64,000 bases of DNA from Natribaculum breve (GCF_023008585.1 NZ_CP095390.1:682001-746000); one strand, 5' to 3'; positions 8,739 to 17,772 are shown, numbered from the stretch's first letter. Made by a program: numbers and translations. The notes: a model not told the origin generated them from the sequence alone.

Positions 8739-9119
8739 ATGAGACGAAAAAATAAGCTACTCTTCGCCGGCGTGGGAGTAGTGTTACTCCTCGCCGTCCT
8801 CGGAACGACGGTGATGAGCGCCTCCGCGGAGTTCGTCACGCCGACGTCTGTCGACGAGGGCGACTACGAAGGAGAGTGGGTCAACCTCGAAGGACAGGTG
8901 GCCGACCTCGAACAGGCCGACGGCCGACTGACCTTCGCCGTCGAAGACGGCAACACGTCGGTCGACGTGGTCTACGACGGAACCATGCCGGAGACGATGG
9001 CCGAAGGCCGAATCGTCGTCGCGAAAGGGACCGTCGACGGCGATACGATCCGGGCCACTGAACTCTCGGTCAGAGCACACGAGGAGGACGGCGCCGAGCC
9101 ACCGGAAGAGTACGCCTGA
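8739..9119 (+). CDS. ccmE: Cytochrome c maturation haem chaperone CcmE, atypical haem site
   Basis: Periplasm-side haem chaperone of system I. The 126 aa protein has a basic N-terminus and one membrane anchor (LLFAGVGVVLLLAVLGTTVM), then the OB-fold beta-barrel with typical strands (TFAVEDGNTSVDVVYDG, EGRIVVAKGTV). The usual C-terminal haem-attachment motif is HxxxY in bacteria or CxxxY in many archaea. Here the C-terminus reads RAHEEDGAEPPEEYA: a His is present but the Tyr four residues on is Gly, and no Cys is present. It is followed one base later by ccmA, forming ccmE-ccmA-ccmB. Confidence 0.86.
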   Translation: MRRKNKLLFAGVGVVLLLAVLGTTVMSASAEFVTPTSVDEGDYEGEWVNLEGQVADLEQADGRLTFAVEDGNTSVDVVYDGTMPETMAEGRIVVAKGTVDGDTIRATELSVRAHEEDGAEPPEEYA

Positions 9120-9120
9120 G

Positions 9121-9825
9121 ATGGGATCGATTCACGTCGACGGCGTGACGAAACGGCTCGGCTCGACCGTCGCCGTTCGCGACGTGAGTTTTACCGTCGA
9201 ATCAGGGGAGCACGTCGGGCTGTTCGGCCCTAACGGGGCGGGCAAGACGACGCTGATGCAGATGCTCTCGACGCTCTCTGCACCCTCCGAGGGGCGAATC
9301 CGCATCGACGACACCGAGGTGACGCCCGACGCGACCGACGTCCGCCGGAAACTCGGCGTCGTGGGACACCGCCCGATGGTCTACGGGACGCTCACCGCCC
9401 GTGAAAACCTGCGCCTCCACGCCCGGTTGCGCGGCGTCAACACGGAGCGCGTCGAGCGCGTCCTCGAGCAGGTAAACCTCCGGACGCGCGCCTCGACGCG
9501 CGTCGAGGAGTACTCACACGGAATGCGAAAGCGACTCGCGATCGCTCGCTCGGTGTTGCACGACCCGACGGTCCTGTTGCTCGACGAACCCTACACCGGC
9601 CTTGACCAGCGCTCGGCCGCCGACCTCCGCCGGATCCTCGAGCAGTTCGCCGACCGGACCGTCGTGATCGCCACCCACGACCTCGAGCGGGGGGCGAGCG
9701 TCTGCGATCGGGCCCTCGTCCTCGTCGACGGCGACGTCGTCCGCGACGTTCGAACCGACGACCGGGACGCCGACGCGTTCAAGCGAGTGTACGAACGGGC
9801 GATCGGCCTGGCTGATCCACGATGA
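9121..9825 (+). CDS. ccmA: Cytochrome c maturation ABC transporter ATPase CcmA
   Basis: ATP-binding subunit that, with CcmB, drives release of haem-loaded CcmE from CcmC. The 234 aa protein has Walker A GPNGAGKTT at residues 36-44, the ABC signature YSHGMRKRLAIARS, Walker B VLLLDEPYTG and the switch His in ATHDLERG. The start follows ccmE by one base, and the stop overlaps the ccmB start as ATGA, so the three genes are translationally coupled. Sequence alone would only say ABC ATPase; the neighbours give the assignment. Confidence 0.93.
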   Translation: MGSIHVDGVTKRLGSTVAVRDVSFTVESGEHVGLFGPNGAGKTTLMQMLSTLSAPSEGRIRIDDTEVTPDATDVRRKLGVVGHRPMVYGTLTARENLRLHARLRGVNTERVERVLEQVNLRTRASTRVEEYSHGMRKRLAIARSVLHDPTVLLLDEPYTGLDQRSAADLRRILEQFADRTVVIATHDLERGASVCDRALVLVDGDVVRDVRTDDRDADAFKRVYERAIGLADPR

Positions 9826-10508
9826 TCGACGCCGTCCGCGACTACCGACGCGTCGTCCTCGAGGTCGTGCGCAAGGACCTCCTCGTCGAGTTGCGCTCGA
9901 GGCAGGTGCTCAACACGGCGGCCGTGTTCTCGCTGCTGGTGGTCGTCATCTTCGCGTTCAGTTTCGCCCGGTCGTTCCAGGACGTCAGCGTCGTCGCCAG
10001 CGGCGCGCTCTGGATCGCCTTCGTCTTCGCCGGCACCTTCGGGGTGAGCCAGAACGCCGCCTCCGAGGAGGCTGACGCCGGACTCGACGGGCTGTTGCTC
10101 GTACCGGTCGACCGGTCGGCGATCTACGTCGGGAAGGTGTTGAGCAACACCGCGTTCACGACTGCCGTCGCGCTCGTGACGCTCTGTTGTACCGTCGTGT
10201 TCCTCGGCTTCGACGTCGACCCCGCGTCGATCCCGCTGCTGTTGCTCGTCGTCGTCCTGGCCGCGTTCGGCTTCACCTCGACCGGCGTCCTCGTCGCGAC
10301 GATGACGACTCGAGCGCGACTCCGCGAACTCCTGTTGCCGCTCTTGCTCGTCCCGCTCGTCATCCCGGTGTTGCTCGCGGGCGTCGAACTCACGCGCGCG
10401 ATCATCGACGGCCTCCCGACTGCGAGCTGGCTGCAGCTCTTGCTCGTCTACGACGGCGTCCTCTTTCTCACCGGGCTGGCGACGTTCGAGTACGTGGTCG
10501 AACGCTGA
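9822..10508 (+). CDS. ccmB: Cytochrome c maturation ABC transporter permease CcmB
   Basis: Membrane subunit partnering CcmA; 228 aa with six predicted membrane segments. The opening VRKDLLVELRSRQVLNTAAVFSLL, the FGVSQNAASEEADAGLDGLLLVPVDRS loop after the second segment and the C-terminal LLVYDGVLFLTGLATFEYVVE follow the CcmB pattern. It begins inside the last codon of ccmA. The 200 bp that follow hold no gene and separate it from a convergent gene. Confidence 0.93.
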   Translation: MIDAVRDYRRVVLEVVRKDLLVELRSRQVLNTAAVFSLLVVVIFAFSFARSFQDVSVVASGALWIAFVFAGTFGVSQNAASEEADAGLDGLLLVPVDRSAIYVGKVLSNTAFTTAVALVTLCCTVVFLGFDVDPASIPLLLLVVVLAAFGFTSTGVLVATMTTRARLRELLLPLLLVPLVIPVLLAGVELTRAIIDGLPTASWLQLLLVYDGVLFLTGLATFEYVVER

Positions 10509-10710
10509 CCGTCGCCGTTCGTTCGCTTCTCGCCGTCGCTCTCGCGGTTCTCCTCGGCCAGACCGACCCAGTGGTCGGTCGAACCATCGACCCTTCCGCG
10601 GCTGACCAGCCGGTGAATCTCCGATACTACGCCACGCGGTTCGATGGATACGAGAGAAGACGAAACTCGAAATTCGTTCTCCGACGCTTCGAGCGAGGGC
10701 GAGTGGACGG

Positions 10711-11883
10711 CTACAGGTATCGATACGCAGCCAGTCCGCCGACGACCACGGCGAGGAATCCAGCAGCCAACAGCCCGACCGGCAGGTCGTCGCTTTGCGA
10801 TCCGCCGACCGACTCGTTTCCAGGCATGGTGTCGCCGCCGTCGGGATCGACGGTCACGGAAATCTGGTCACCCGACTCGAGCGGCGCGTCGTTCGTCAGG
10901 ATCGGCACCGGTGCGTCGCCTTCGACCAGGTTGTCGGAGAACTCGACCTGACTCAGGTCGTACTCCGCGAACGCGACGGCGAACTGCTCGACGTCGTGAT
11001 CGACCGTCTTCTCGACCGTCCTGCCCTCGAATCGGTAGAAGACGGCGACTTCTGTCGTCTCGCCTTCGCCGATCGACGCGTCGACCGTCGCCGTTCCGTT
11101 CGCCTGTTCGACCGGGGCGCGCTGGTCGCCGACCATCGCCGTCACGACCTCCGCGTCGGTGGGGACGTTCACCTCGACGTCGCCGACGTACGGCCGGTCG
11201 GCACCGTTTTCCATCGAGAGGACGTCGATGACGAACAGCCCGGTTCCGTTGTTCGTCGGCCCGACCTGCAGGTAGTGATTCGCGGGCTGTCCGCCACCGA
11301 GGTCGAGGGCGTCCCGGTCTGACGTCGGGGACGGGAGTTCGAACGTGACGTCTTCCGTGTCGTTTCCGGTCGTCAACGTTCGGTTGTAGGCGGCTCCGTT
11401 GGCCTGGATACGCAGCGGATACTCCCGGTTTGGTTGTAGCGGACCGACGGTGAACGTACCGTCGTCGCTCGCGTTCACCTGATCGACGGGTGGGCCCGAC
11501 TGGCTCGTCACGTTGACCGTGGCGTTCGAGACCGGCGAGCCGTTCTCGTCGACGAGGTCACCGGAGACCGTCTGGTTCAGGGTGAACGTGGGCGAATCGC
11601 CCTCGCTGACGAGAGCGTAGTGGAACGTCTCGTCGTGCTCGAGTCGGACGTAGTACATCGAGGCGTTGTCGACGGTTTCGTAGCTAAACGATCCGTTGTC
11701 GACGGTCGTCTCGACGGGATCGGCGACGGTCTGGAAGCCGTCGTCGAGCGGTGCGACGGTGACGGCGTCGCCGTCGGCCGAACCGTCCGCGACGGTCACG
11801 GTTCCGGTGACGTCTGCCGCGGCGGCCCCGGGGACGATCACGAGCGATACGAGGACGGCGAGTACGAGTGGGAGTTTCGACAT
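10711..11883 (-). CDS. Secreted, membrane-anchored protein with carboxypeptidase-regulatory-like domain
   Basis: A 390 aa exported protein encoded with ccmF. It has a Sec signal peptide (MSKLPLVLAVLVSLVIVPGAAA), two beta-sandwich modules in the first 170 residues, the second reading VSGDLVDENGSPVSNATVNVT as in carboxypeptidase-regulatory-like folds, a larger domain at residues 195-330, a Gly/Ser-rich acidic linker and a single C-terminal helix (VGLLAAGFLAVVVGGLAAY) ending in a short basic tail. Many NxT/NxS sites suggest N-glycosylation. No CxxCH or metal motif is visible. It begins three bases after the ccmF stop, so a role in cytochrome c assembly or redox-protein folding is plausible but unproven. 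Confidence 0.7.
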   Translation of the reverse strand: MSKLPLVLAVLVSLVIVPGAAAADVTGTVTVADGSADGDAVTVAPLDDGFQTVADPVETTVDNGSFSYETVDNASMYYVRLEHDETFHYALVSEGDSPTFTLNQTVSGDLVDENGSPVSNATVNVTSQSGPPVDQVNASDDGTFTVGPLQPNREYPLRIQANGAAYNRTLTTGNDTEDVTFELPSPTSDRDALDLGGGQPANHYLQVGPTNNGTGLFVIDVLSMENGADRPYVGDVEVNVPTDAEVVTAMVGDQRAPVEQANGTATVDASIGEGETTEVAVFYRFEGRTVEKTVDHDVEQFAVAFAEYDLSQVEFSDNLVEGDAPVPILTNDAPLESGDQISVTVDPDGGDTMPGNESVGGSQSDDLPVGLLAAGFLAVVVGGLAAYRYL

Positions 11884-11886
11884 CGA

Positions 11887-14298
11887 TTAATCGGATGTTT
11901 CGACGGCGTTCGTTTGGCGGGCGGTTCGTGGCCACGATCGAACGAGGCCGTAGGCGGGGTCGAACAGGACGACGAAGACCATTCCCAGGAGTAACAGGCC
12001 GACGCTCGCACGCATCGCGGTCATCAGCGGGATCTGCCGGATCGTCAGCGAGACGGTCCCGTCGTCGACCGCCGCGATGACGTACGTGTCGTGGGCGAGT
12101 CCACGATCGACGAGGACGTTCCGGACCTCCATTCCGCCCTGCTGGACGTAGCGCTCCTGTCCGGCCTCGCCGCTTGCGATTCGGTTGCCGTCCTCGTAGA
12201 CGACGAGTCCGGCGGAACTTCCTTCGACGCGCGTCTGATCCAGCGCTTGCGGGGGATCGGCGACCGGACCGACGTTCGCCGGTTCGGCCACGACGACCGC
12301 GTCGGACTGTTGCATCTCCGGGAGGAAGTCCCACATGACGGTGCCGACCGCGACGACCCGATCGCCCTCCGAGACGTCGACAGTCTCGCCGCTTTCGCCG
12401 ACCACGCCGAGCCAGATCCTCGAGTTGTCGAGCTGGACCACCGTCGCCTCCGGCCCCTGGTTCACCTGGGTCACGGTCCCGTAGACCGGCTGTCTCGTCT
12501 CGTGTATCCCCTCCCCGCGATCGATCACCTGCTCGGCCGAGAGCGCGACGTTTCGCACGTCTGGATCTTCAGGCAGCCGGTAGTCGCGGTAGTCGGTGAC
12601 TTCGACGGCGTACGAAGAGCCCGGCACGTCGTGGACCGGCGCGTCCTCGAGCGTCGCCTCGTTCTGGGCGTCGGCGACGACCAGCGACGACTGGGCGGTA
12701 AACAGGTAGGAGAACGCCAGCGTGACCACGAGGAGTGCGAAGCCGACGTGAATCATCGCGATCCCCGCCTGTTTGAGCTGGAAGTTCCGGTTCGGCGCGC
12801 CGGGAACGAGCTCGAGTGCGCGGTTGACGACGGTGAGACAGACGTACGCCGCCGGTGGAACGACCGAGAGGGCGCTCGCGCTGCCGACGATGCGGTAGAA
12901 CAGCGCGTCGTTCGCGCTTACGTCCGACAGCGTCCAGGTTTCGCTCGGGGCGACCAGTGCCGCGAGGATCGTCGCGGCGGTGAAGACGGCGAGCGAGATC
13001 GACGCACGACGCTTCCCCTGGACGTCGTAGTCCATGTAGAAGCCGATCAGCAGTAACACGCCGATGGCGATCGGATAGCTCCAGAGGTTGTAGTACCGTC
13101 CCGTTACCTCGACTTCCATGCCGGTCACGTAGCTGTTGAGAACGGGGAAGGAGAGTCCCCAGATGGAGACGAACCCGAGCAGTCCGACGCCGAGGACGGC
13201 GAGGTGCAACAGGTTCGTTCGGCTGAGCCACGTCTGTGAGTCGTCGACGTCCTCCTCTGGTTCCCTGAGTAGCCAGTAACCGAACGGGAGGCCGATACCG
13301 AGCGTCGCGGTCGCCGCGAGCAGGACCAGCAACGCGCCACCGATTCCGTCGTTGGCGAACGAGTGGACGCTGCGGAACACGCCGCTTCGGACGATGGCCG
13401 TCGCGTAGACGACGAGCGCCAGCGTCGTGGCGGTCATCGCGGGTGCGAGCGTCGCGTACGTCGACCGGGACCGGTAGTTCATCACGGCGTGGAGCGTCGC
13501 CGTGAGGAACAGCCACGGAATCAACACCGCGGTCTCGACGGGGTCCCACGCCCAGATGCCACCCCAGCCGAGGACGGTGTACGACCACAGCGATCCCAGG
13601 ACGATGGCGGCGGTGAGAAACAGCCACGAGATTCGAAGCCAGCGCGTGACGCTGCCGATCCACTCGGCGAAGATCCCACCGTCGCCACGGATCGTCGAGA
13701 CGAAGTGTGCGACGCCGATGGCGAACGGCATCGTCAACAGCGCGTAAGCGATGAACGTGACCGGCGGGTGAATCGCCATGTACGGGTCGATCAACAGCGG
13801 ATTGAGTCCCGTTCCGTCGAGGGGGACGAACCCCTCGCCCGCTTCGGGGAACTCCTGGGTGATCGACCGGAACGGGCTGTCGACGAACAGCATCGCCGTA
13901 AAGTAGGTGACGATGCCCATCGTGATCCCCTGGACGAGTTTCGTGTCACGGCCGTCGAGTCCGCGAACGACGGCCGCCCAGAGGGCCACGACGGCTGTAA
14001 ACGCCGCCCACAGCAAGATCGATCCCTCGTTACCAGCGTACACGCCAGTTACGCGGTAGAGAACCGGGATGTAGTTCGCCGTGTTGTTCCACACGTAGGC
14101 GTTCGAGTAATCGGTGACGACGAACTGGTACGTGAGATAGCCGAGGGCGATCACCAGTAACCCGGCGGTCGCTCCGATCAGCGGCGTTACGGCGTCGACG
14201 TACCGGTCGTCACGACGCAGGTAACTGTAGAACAACACGACCGTCGCTGCCAGTCCAGCGAGCAGTGCGACCGCGATCAGCACCGTTCCGATCGTCAT
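11887..14298 (-). CDS. ccmF: Cytochrome c haem lyase subunit CcmF
   Basis: Core of the haem ligation complex in system I. The 803 aa membrane protein has about 15 hydrophobic segments and the tryptophan-rich WWD domain (WGGIWAWDPVE) near residue 250 that presents haem on the outer face; conserved histidines flank it. A large extracytoplasmic soluble domain lies at about residues 560-750 before the last helix. The start overlaps the stop of the upstream thioredoxin gene as ATGA. With that protein and the downstream exported protein it forms a three-gene operon. Confidence 0.95.
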   Translation of the reverse strand: MTIGTVLIAVALLAGLAATVVLFYSYLRRDDRYVDAVTPLIGATAGLLVIALGYLTYQFVVTDYSNAYVWNNTANYIPVLYRVTGVYAGNEGSILLWAAFTAVVALWAAVVRGLDGRDTKLVQGITMGIVTYFTAMLFVDSPFRSITQEFPEAGEGFVPLDGTGLNPLLIDPYMAIHPPVTFIAYALLTMPFAIGVAHFVSTIRGDGGIFAEWIGSVTRWLRISWLFLTAAIVLGSLWSYTVLGWGGIWAWDPVETAVLIPWLFLTATLHAVMNYRSRSTYATLAPAMTATTLALVVYATAIVRSGVFRSVHSFANDGIGGALLVLLAATATLGIGLPFGYWLLREPEEDVDDSQTWLSRTNLLHLAVLGVGLLGFVSIWGLSFPVLNSYVTGMEVEVTGRYYNLWSYPIAIGVLLLIGFYMDYDVQGKRRASISLAVFTAATILAALVAPSETWTLSDVSANDALFYRIVGSASALSVVPPAAYVCLTVVNRALELVPGAPNRNFQLKQAGIAMIHVGFALLVVTLAFSYLFTAQSSLVVADAQNEATLEDAPVHDVPGSSYAVEVTDYRDYRLPEDPDVRNVALSAEQVIDRGEGIHETRQPVYGTVTQVNQGPEATVVQLDNSRIWLGVVGESGETVDVSEGDRVVAVGTVMWDFLPEMQQSDAVVVAEPANVGPVADPPQALDQTRVEGSSAGLVVYEDGNRIASGEAGQERYVQQGGMEVRNVLVDRGLAHDTYVIAAVDDGTVSLTIRQIPLMTAMRASVGLLLLGMVFVVLFDPAYGLVRSWPRTARQTNAVETSD

Positions 14299-14777
14299 CG
14301 TTCCTCCCACTCCGATCTGGCCTCGTCGAGATACGCGGCGAACGAGTCGGTTTCGGCGTAGCCGTTGATCTCGATCAGCACCTCACCGTCGGGCGTAACC
14401 GCGACGTGCTGTGGTGGATAGTTCGCGTTGTACCGTTGCTGGAGTTCGCTCGCTTCCGGGCTCCCGTCGTCGAGGTTGATCGCGAGGAGGACGAAGTCGT
14501 CGAGCCGATCGAGAACCGTCGGATCGGTGTACGCGTTGCTGTTGTAATCGTCACAGTAGGTACACCACGTCGTCCAGAAGTAGATGAGAAGCGGCTTGTC
14601 TTCCTCGGCGGCGACCTGCTGGGCTTCCTCAACGTCGGTCTTCCAGGCGGTGTCTCCGTGGTAGGTGTGTGATTCGTCGCTCAATACCGGCGCAGTATTC
14701 ATCGAATAGTAGCCGATTCCGAGTGCTGTAGCGAGGAGCATGATCGTGAGTAACTTTCGTGGTGTCACGAACGTCAT
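14295..14777 (-). CDS. Membrane-anchored thioredoxin-fold protein of cytochrome c maturation
   Basis: A 160 aa protein with an N-terminal membrane anchor (LLTIMLLATALGIGYYSM) and an extracytoplasmic thioredoxin domain. The redox pair is WCTYC (Cys72, Cys75), and the cis-Pro region reads YPPQHVAV. Such proteins keep the CxxCH cysteines of apocytochromes reduced (CcmG/ResA role). It is coupled to ccmF by an ATGA overlap, and the window also encodes CcdA, the membrane electron carrier that normally feeds it. Divergent from the cytochrome c gene across 167 bp. Confidence 0.88.
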   Translation of the reverse strand: MTFVTPRKLLTIMLLATALGIGYYSMNTAPVLSDESHTYHGDTAWKTDVEEAQQVAAEEDKPLLIYFWTTWCTYCDDYNSNAYTDPTVLDRLDDFVLLAINLDDGSPEASELQQRYNANYPPQHVAVTPDGEVLIEINGYAETDSFAAYLDEARSEWEER

Positions 14778-14944
14778 CGCACGGACATCGGTAGCACGGT
14801 CGTTGTCATCCCCATACGTTCGAGTCTACCACGACGGTCGCCGTCCGTCGACCATAAATGTTTAATTATCGGTTCGCACTACGAGGTATCGATGCCATTA
14901 ATCGAAGGCATGTGGGAACTATCCACCGGGGGTGTATCCACACT

Positions 14945-16117
14945 GTGAATCGAAAGTTGCTTCTCTTCGCGACAGTGGTACTGGTCGCCCTAGCTGGCTG
15001 TTCGGCTCCGGCAGTGATGGAAGACGACGACGGCGCTAGCTCGAGCGGGCCGGTCGAGGCCCCGGAGCAGTGGCCGGATCGTAACGTGTTGGACGGTGAT
15101 CTCCGCCAGAACGAGTCGAAAGACCAGATGGACTACCGGAACGAGACGGCCGGTGACGAGATCAAGTTCGTTCCCAAGGAGATGAACAATTCGACGCTCC
15201 CCGAGAACGAGAACGAACGGGAGCTGATCATCTACGGGCGCGAACTCATGGAGAACACGTCCGAGGAGATACCCGACCACGTCGGCAACGAACTGTCCTG
15301 TGGGAGCTGTCACGGCGGCAGCGACCGGGACATGTCCCAGGGTCTGCCCGGACAGGACATCACCATGATCCCGCTCGTCGGGACGCACGCCGACCTGCCG
15401 GAGTGGACCAACCGGCGCGATCGGATGCGCGACACCCGTCAGCGACTGATGGGATGTTTCGACCGGAGTATGAACTCCCAGGACTCCGAGAACGGAACGC
15501 CGGCCTACGACAGTCGCGAAATGCAGGCCATGGAGGCCTACATGCAGTGGCTGAGCGAGGGCGTTCCGGTGAAATCCCAGCCCTACTGGTCGCACCTGAA
15601 CAAGGCAGAAGGTGACGAACGCGTCCCGGTCGAAGAGATCAATCCCGTCCGTGGCGCGGACCTCTACCTCCAGAACTGCGCCTCCTGTCACGGTGCGGAC
15701 GGCCAGGGCGTCGAGGGCCAGGGTACGGCACTCTGGGGTCCTGACTCCTACAACGACGGTGCCGGTATGGGCCGCATCTACACGTCGTCTGCGTTCATCC
15801 GCGAGGCGATGCCGTACGGTTCGCCCCACACGGTGTCCGACTGGAACGACGTCCAGGACATCGCCGGCTTCATGAACGGCCACGACCGCCCCGAGTTCGT
15901 CGGCAAAGAAAAAGACTGGCCGGTCACCGGTCCGCCGGAGGAAGCGGTCTACTACGACCGAAACCAGGAGGAACTCGGGTACGACATGAACCCGATGCAG
16001 AAGAAACTCGAGTTAGCCGGCATCCCGACAGGAACCGAGGAACTCAGTGAGGACGACATTCCGGACGACGTCGACCGCTACGACCAGCCACTTCGCAACG
16101 AGTCGGTCGACAACTAG
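14945..16117 (+). CDS. Dihaem c-type cytochrome lipoprotein, TsdA-like
   Basis: An exported dihaem cytochrome of 390 aa. From the GTG at 14945 it has a lipoprotein signal peptide with lipobox ALAGC (Cys19). Haem sites are CGSCH (119-123) and CASCH (245-249). Between them lies a segment like the thiosulfate dehydrogenase / SoxA family: RLMGCFDRSMNS followed by REMQAMEAYMQWLSEGVP. That suggests thiosulfate-to-tetrathionate oxidation or a related sulfur reaction, but the substrate is inference. An in-frame ATG at 14858 would bury the signal peptide behind 29 residues, so it was rejected. Ccm genes lie on both sides and would mature this protein. Confidence 0.82.
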   Translation: MNRKLLLFATVVLVALAGCSAPAVMEDDDGASSSGPVEAPEQWPDRNVLDGDLRQNESKDQMDYRNETAGDEIKFVPKEMNNSTLPENENERELIIYGRELMENTSEEIPDHVGNELSCGSCHGGSDRDMSQGLPGQDITMIPLVGTHADLPEWTNRRDRMRDTRQRLMGCFDRSMNSQDSENGTPAYDSREMQAMEAYMQWLSEGVPVKSQPYWSHLNKAEGDERVPVEEINPVRGADLYLQNCASCHGADGQGVEGQGTALWGPDSYNDGAGMGRIYTSSAFIREAMPYGSPHTVSDWNDVQDIAGFMNGHDRPEFVGKEKDWPVTGPPEEAVYYDRNQEELGYDMNPMQKKLELAGIPTGTEELSEDDIPDDVDRYDQPLRNESVDN

Positions 16118-16201
16118 GCTGTAAGAGCGGCGTCTCGAAACGCGAGTCGCCTCTCGTAATCCGTCACGTTCTTTTGGCCAGTCTCGAAACCTACGCAGTC
16201 G

Positions 16202-16885
16202 ATGCTCGACTCTCCAGGGATCGTCGCAGTCTTCGTCGCGGGAGTGTTGACCGCGCTTACGCCCTGTTGCCTCCCGATGCTCCCGCCCTTGCTCGCCGGC
16301 AGCGTCGGCCATCGGCTCCGCCCGATCGCCATCGTCTCCGGAAGCATCACGTCGTTTACGGCGCTCGGCGTCGCCACCGCGCTGGTCGGTTCGGTCACGC
16401 CCGACACGTTTCGCCTGCCGTTCGTGGCGATGATCATCGCGTTCGGCGCGGTCATGGCCGACGACGACCTACACGCCGCGTACACGACCCGCGCCTCACA
16501 GATCACCGGCCCGGCGACCCGGTTTACCACGTCCGTCGAAGACACACACCACCCACTCGTCGGCGGGTTCGTCCTCGGGACGTTCCTCGGCGTCATCTGG
16601 CTTCCGTGCGTCGGGCCCGTCCTCGGCAGCGTCCTCGCGTTCGTCGGGACGTCCGGAAACACGACACAGAGCGCGGCGTTGCTGTTCACCTACGGCGTCG
16701 GGTTCTCGATTCCGCTTTTGATCGTCGCGTACGGCGGAAAGCGAGCGAGCGGCTGGCTCACCCGACGCGTCCGGTCGTTGAACCGCCCCTCGCTGGTGCG
16801 GCGTCTGAGCGGCTACGCCCTCGTCGTGACGGGGATCGGCCTGCTCTTCGAACTCGACAAGGCCGTGCTGGCAGCGCTGGTCTGA
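16202..16885 (+). CDS. ccdA: Cytochrome c biogenesis transmembrane thiol carrier CcdA
   Basis: Carries reducing electrons across the membrane to the extracytoplasmic thioredoxin. The 227 aa protein has six hydrophobic segments and two conserved membrane cysteine sites: LTPCCLPMLPP (Cys22/Cys23) in the first and WLPCVGP (Cys136) in the fourth, the DsbD-beta/CcdA pattern. It lies 84 bp after the cytochrome gene on the same strand and just before ccmC. Confidence 0.9.
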   Translation: MLDSPGIVAVFVAGVLTALTPCCLPMLPPLLAGSVGHRLRPIAIVSGSITSFTALGVATALVGSVTPDTFRLPFVAMIIAFGAVMADDDLHAAYTTRASQITGPATRFTTSVEDTHHPLVGGFVLGTFLGVIWLPCVGPVLGSVLAFVGTSGNTTQSAALLFTYGVGFSIPLLIVAYGGKRASGWLTRRVRSLNRPSLVRRLSGYALVVTGIGLLFELDKAVLAALV

Positions 16886-16901
16886 CCGCCATTGGAAAGC
16901 G

Positions 16902-16907
16902 TTAAGT
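16902..16907 (+). promoter_or_regulatory. TATA-like box of ccmC
   Basis: TTAAGT is centred about 27 bp before the ATG at 16931, pointing to a leaderless ccmC transcript separate from ccdA. Confidence 0.5.
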
Positions 16908-16930
16908 CTGCCTCTTTCAAGAGTGGCGAT

Positions 16931-17653
16931 ATGCGTGCACTCTCGAGACGTCTCGGCTCTCTAATTGCCCTGCTCCACCGCGTCATGTGGAGTCGGGTCG
17001 TGCGGTGGGGAGCGTTCGTCTCCGGACTGGTATCGCTCACTCTCGTCTTCGGTTTCGCCTCGCGGACGATGTACGGCATCGAACACGGCATCAACCTCAT
17101 CGCCTACTGGCACATCCCGCTGGCGTTTCTCACGGCGCTGGCTCTCTCGACGACGTTCGTCGGGAGCGTCCTCTATCTCAAGTACGAGGGACGCTTCTGG
17201 AACCGACTCGCCCACAGCGGCGGCGAACTCGGCTTCCTGTTCGCGACGCTGACGCTCATCACCGGGAGCATGTGGGGCCGGATCGTCTGGAACTCCTGGT
17301 GGGAGTGGAGCGACGTGCGACTCGTGACGTTTCTCATGGTGTGGTTCATCTACGCGGGCTATCTCGTCGTGTACGCCTCGACCGAACGAGGCAGCGACGA
17401 GCGATTCGCGGCGGTCTACGGGACGGTCGCGTTCGTCACCGTCCCGATCACCTACACCGCCGGACGGCTGTGGACGCCGACGTTCCACGAACCGACGATC
17501 GCGAACTCCAGCGTGAGTGCGAACATCGACCCGCTGACGCTCGTCGTGTCGCTTATTGCACTCGGGTTGCTCTACGTCTACTTGATGGCAGTTCGCATCC
17601 GACTCCACGAACTCGAGGATCGCGTCGTCTTCCGGAAGGAGGAGGTGGCCTGA
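16931..17653 (+). CDS. ccmC: Cytochrome c maturation haem-handling protein CcmC
   Basis: Loads haem onto CcmE. The 240 aa membrane protein has six hydrophobic segments and the WWD-type tryptophan domain GRIVWNSWWEWSD at about residues 119-131, with flanking conserved histidines (EHGINLIAYWH and LWTPTFHEP). The ATG at 16931 is chosen because a TATA-like box is placed correctly upstream and the extra N-terminal codons do not extend the fold. It is followed two bases later by a CcmD-like peptide. Confidence 0.93.
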   Translation: MRALSRRLGSLIALLHRVMWSRVVRWGAFVSGLVSLTLVFGFASRTMYGIEHGINLIAYWHIPLAFLTALALSTTFVGSVLYLKYEGRFWNRLAHSGGELGFLFATLTLITGSMWGRIVWNSWWEWSDVRLVTFLMVWFIYAGYLVVYASTERGSDERFAAVYGTVAFVTVPITYTAGRLWTPTFHEPTIANSSVSANIDPLTLVVSLIALGLLYVYLMAVRIRLHELEDRVVFRKEEVA

Positions 17654-17655
17654 CG

Positions 17656-17772
17656 ATGGAGCCGCTCCTTCTCGCCGGCTACGGCTCGATCTTCGTCGCA
17701 CTGTTCGCCTACCTGCTGTACATGCAACGGCAGCTCGGACGACTCGAGCGGCAACTGCGCGACTTGCAGTAG
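17656..17772 (+). CDS. ccmD: CcmD-like small membrane peptide
   Basis: A 38 aa peptide with one membrane helix (LLLAGYGSIFVALFAYLLYM) and a basic amphipathic tail (QRQLGRLERQLRDLQ). Position directly after ccmC, size and topology match CcmD, which stabilises the CcmABCD complex. Sequence similarity in such a short protein is weak, so the name rests mainly on context. Confidence 0.72.
   Translation: MEPLLLAGYGSIFVALFAYLLYMQRQLGRLERQLRDLQ

Noticed and set aside
10509..10710. Possible small gene between ccmB and its convergent neighbour
   Set aside because: No open frame with a plausible start, codon bias or Shine-Dalgarno was found; it seems to be non-coding.
14858..14944. Upstream ATG for the dihaem cytochrome
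   Set aside because: Using it would put 29 polar residues before a clean lipoprotein signal peptide and lipobox.
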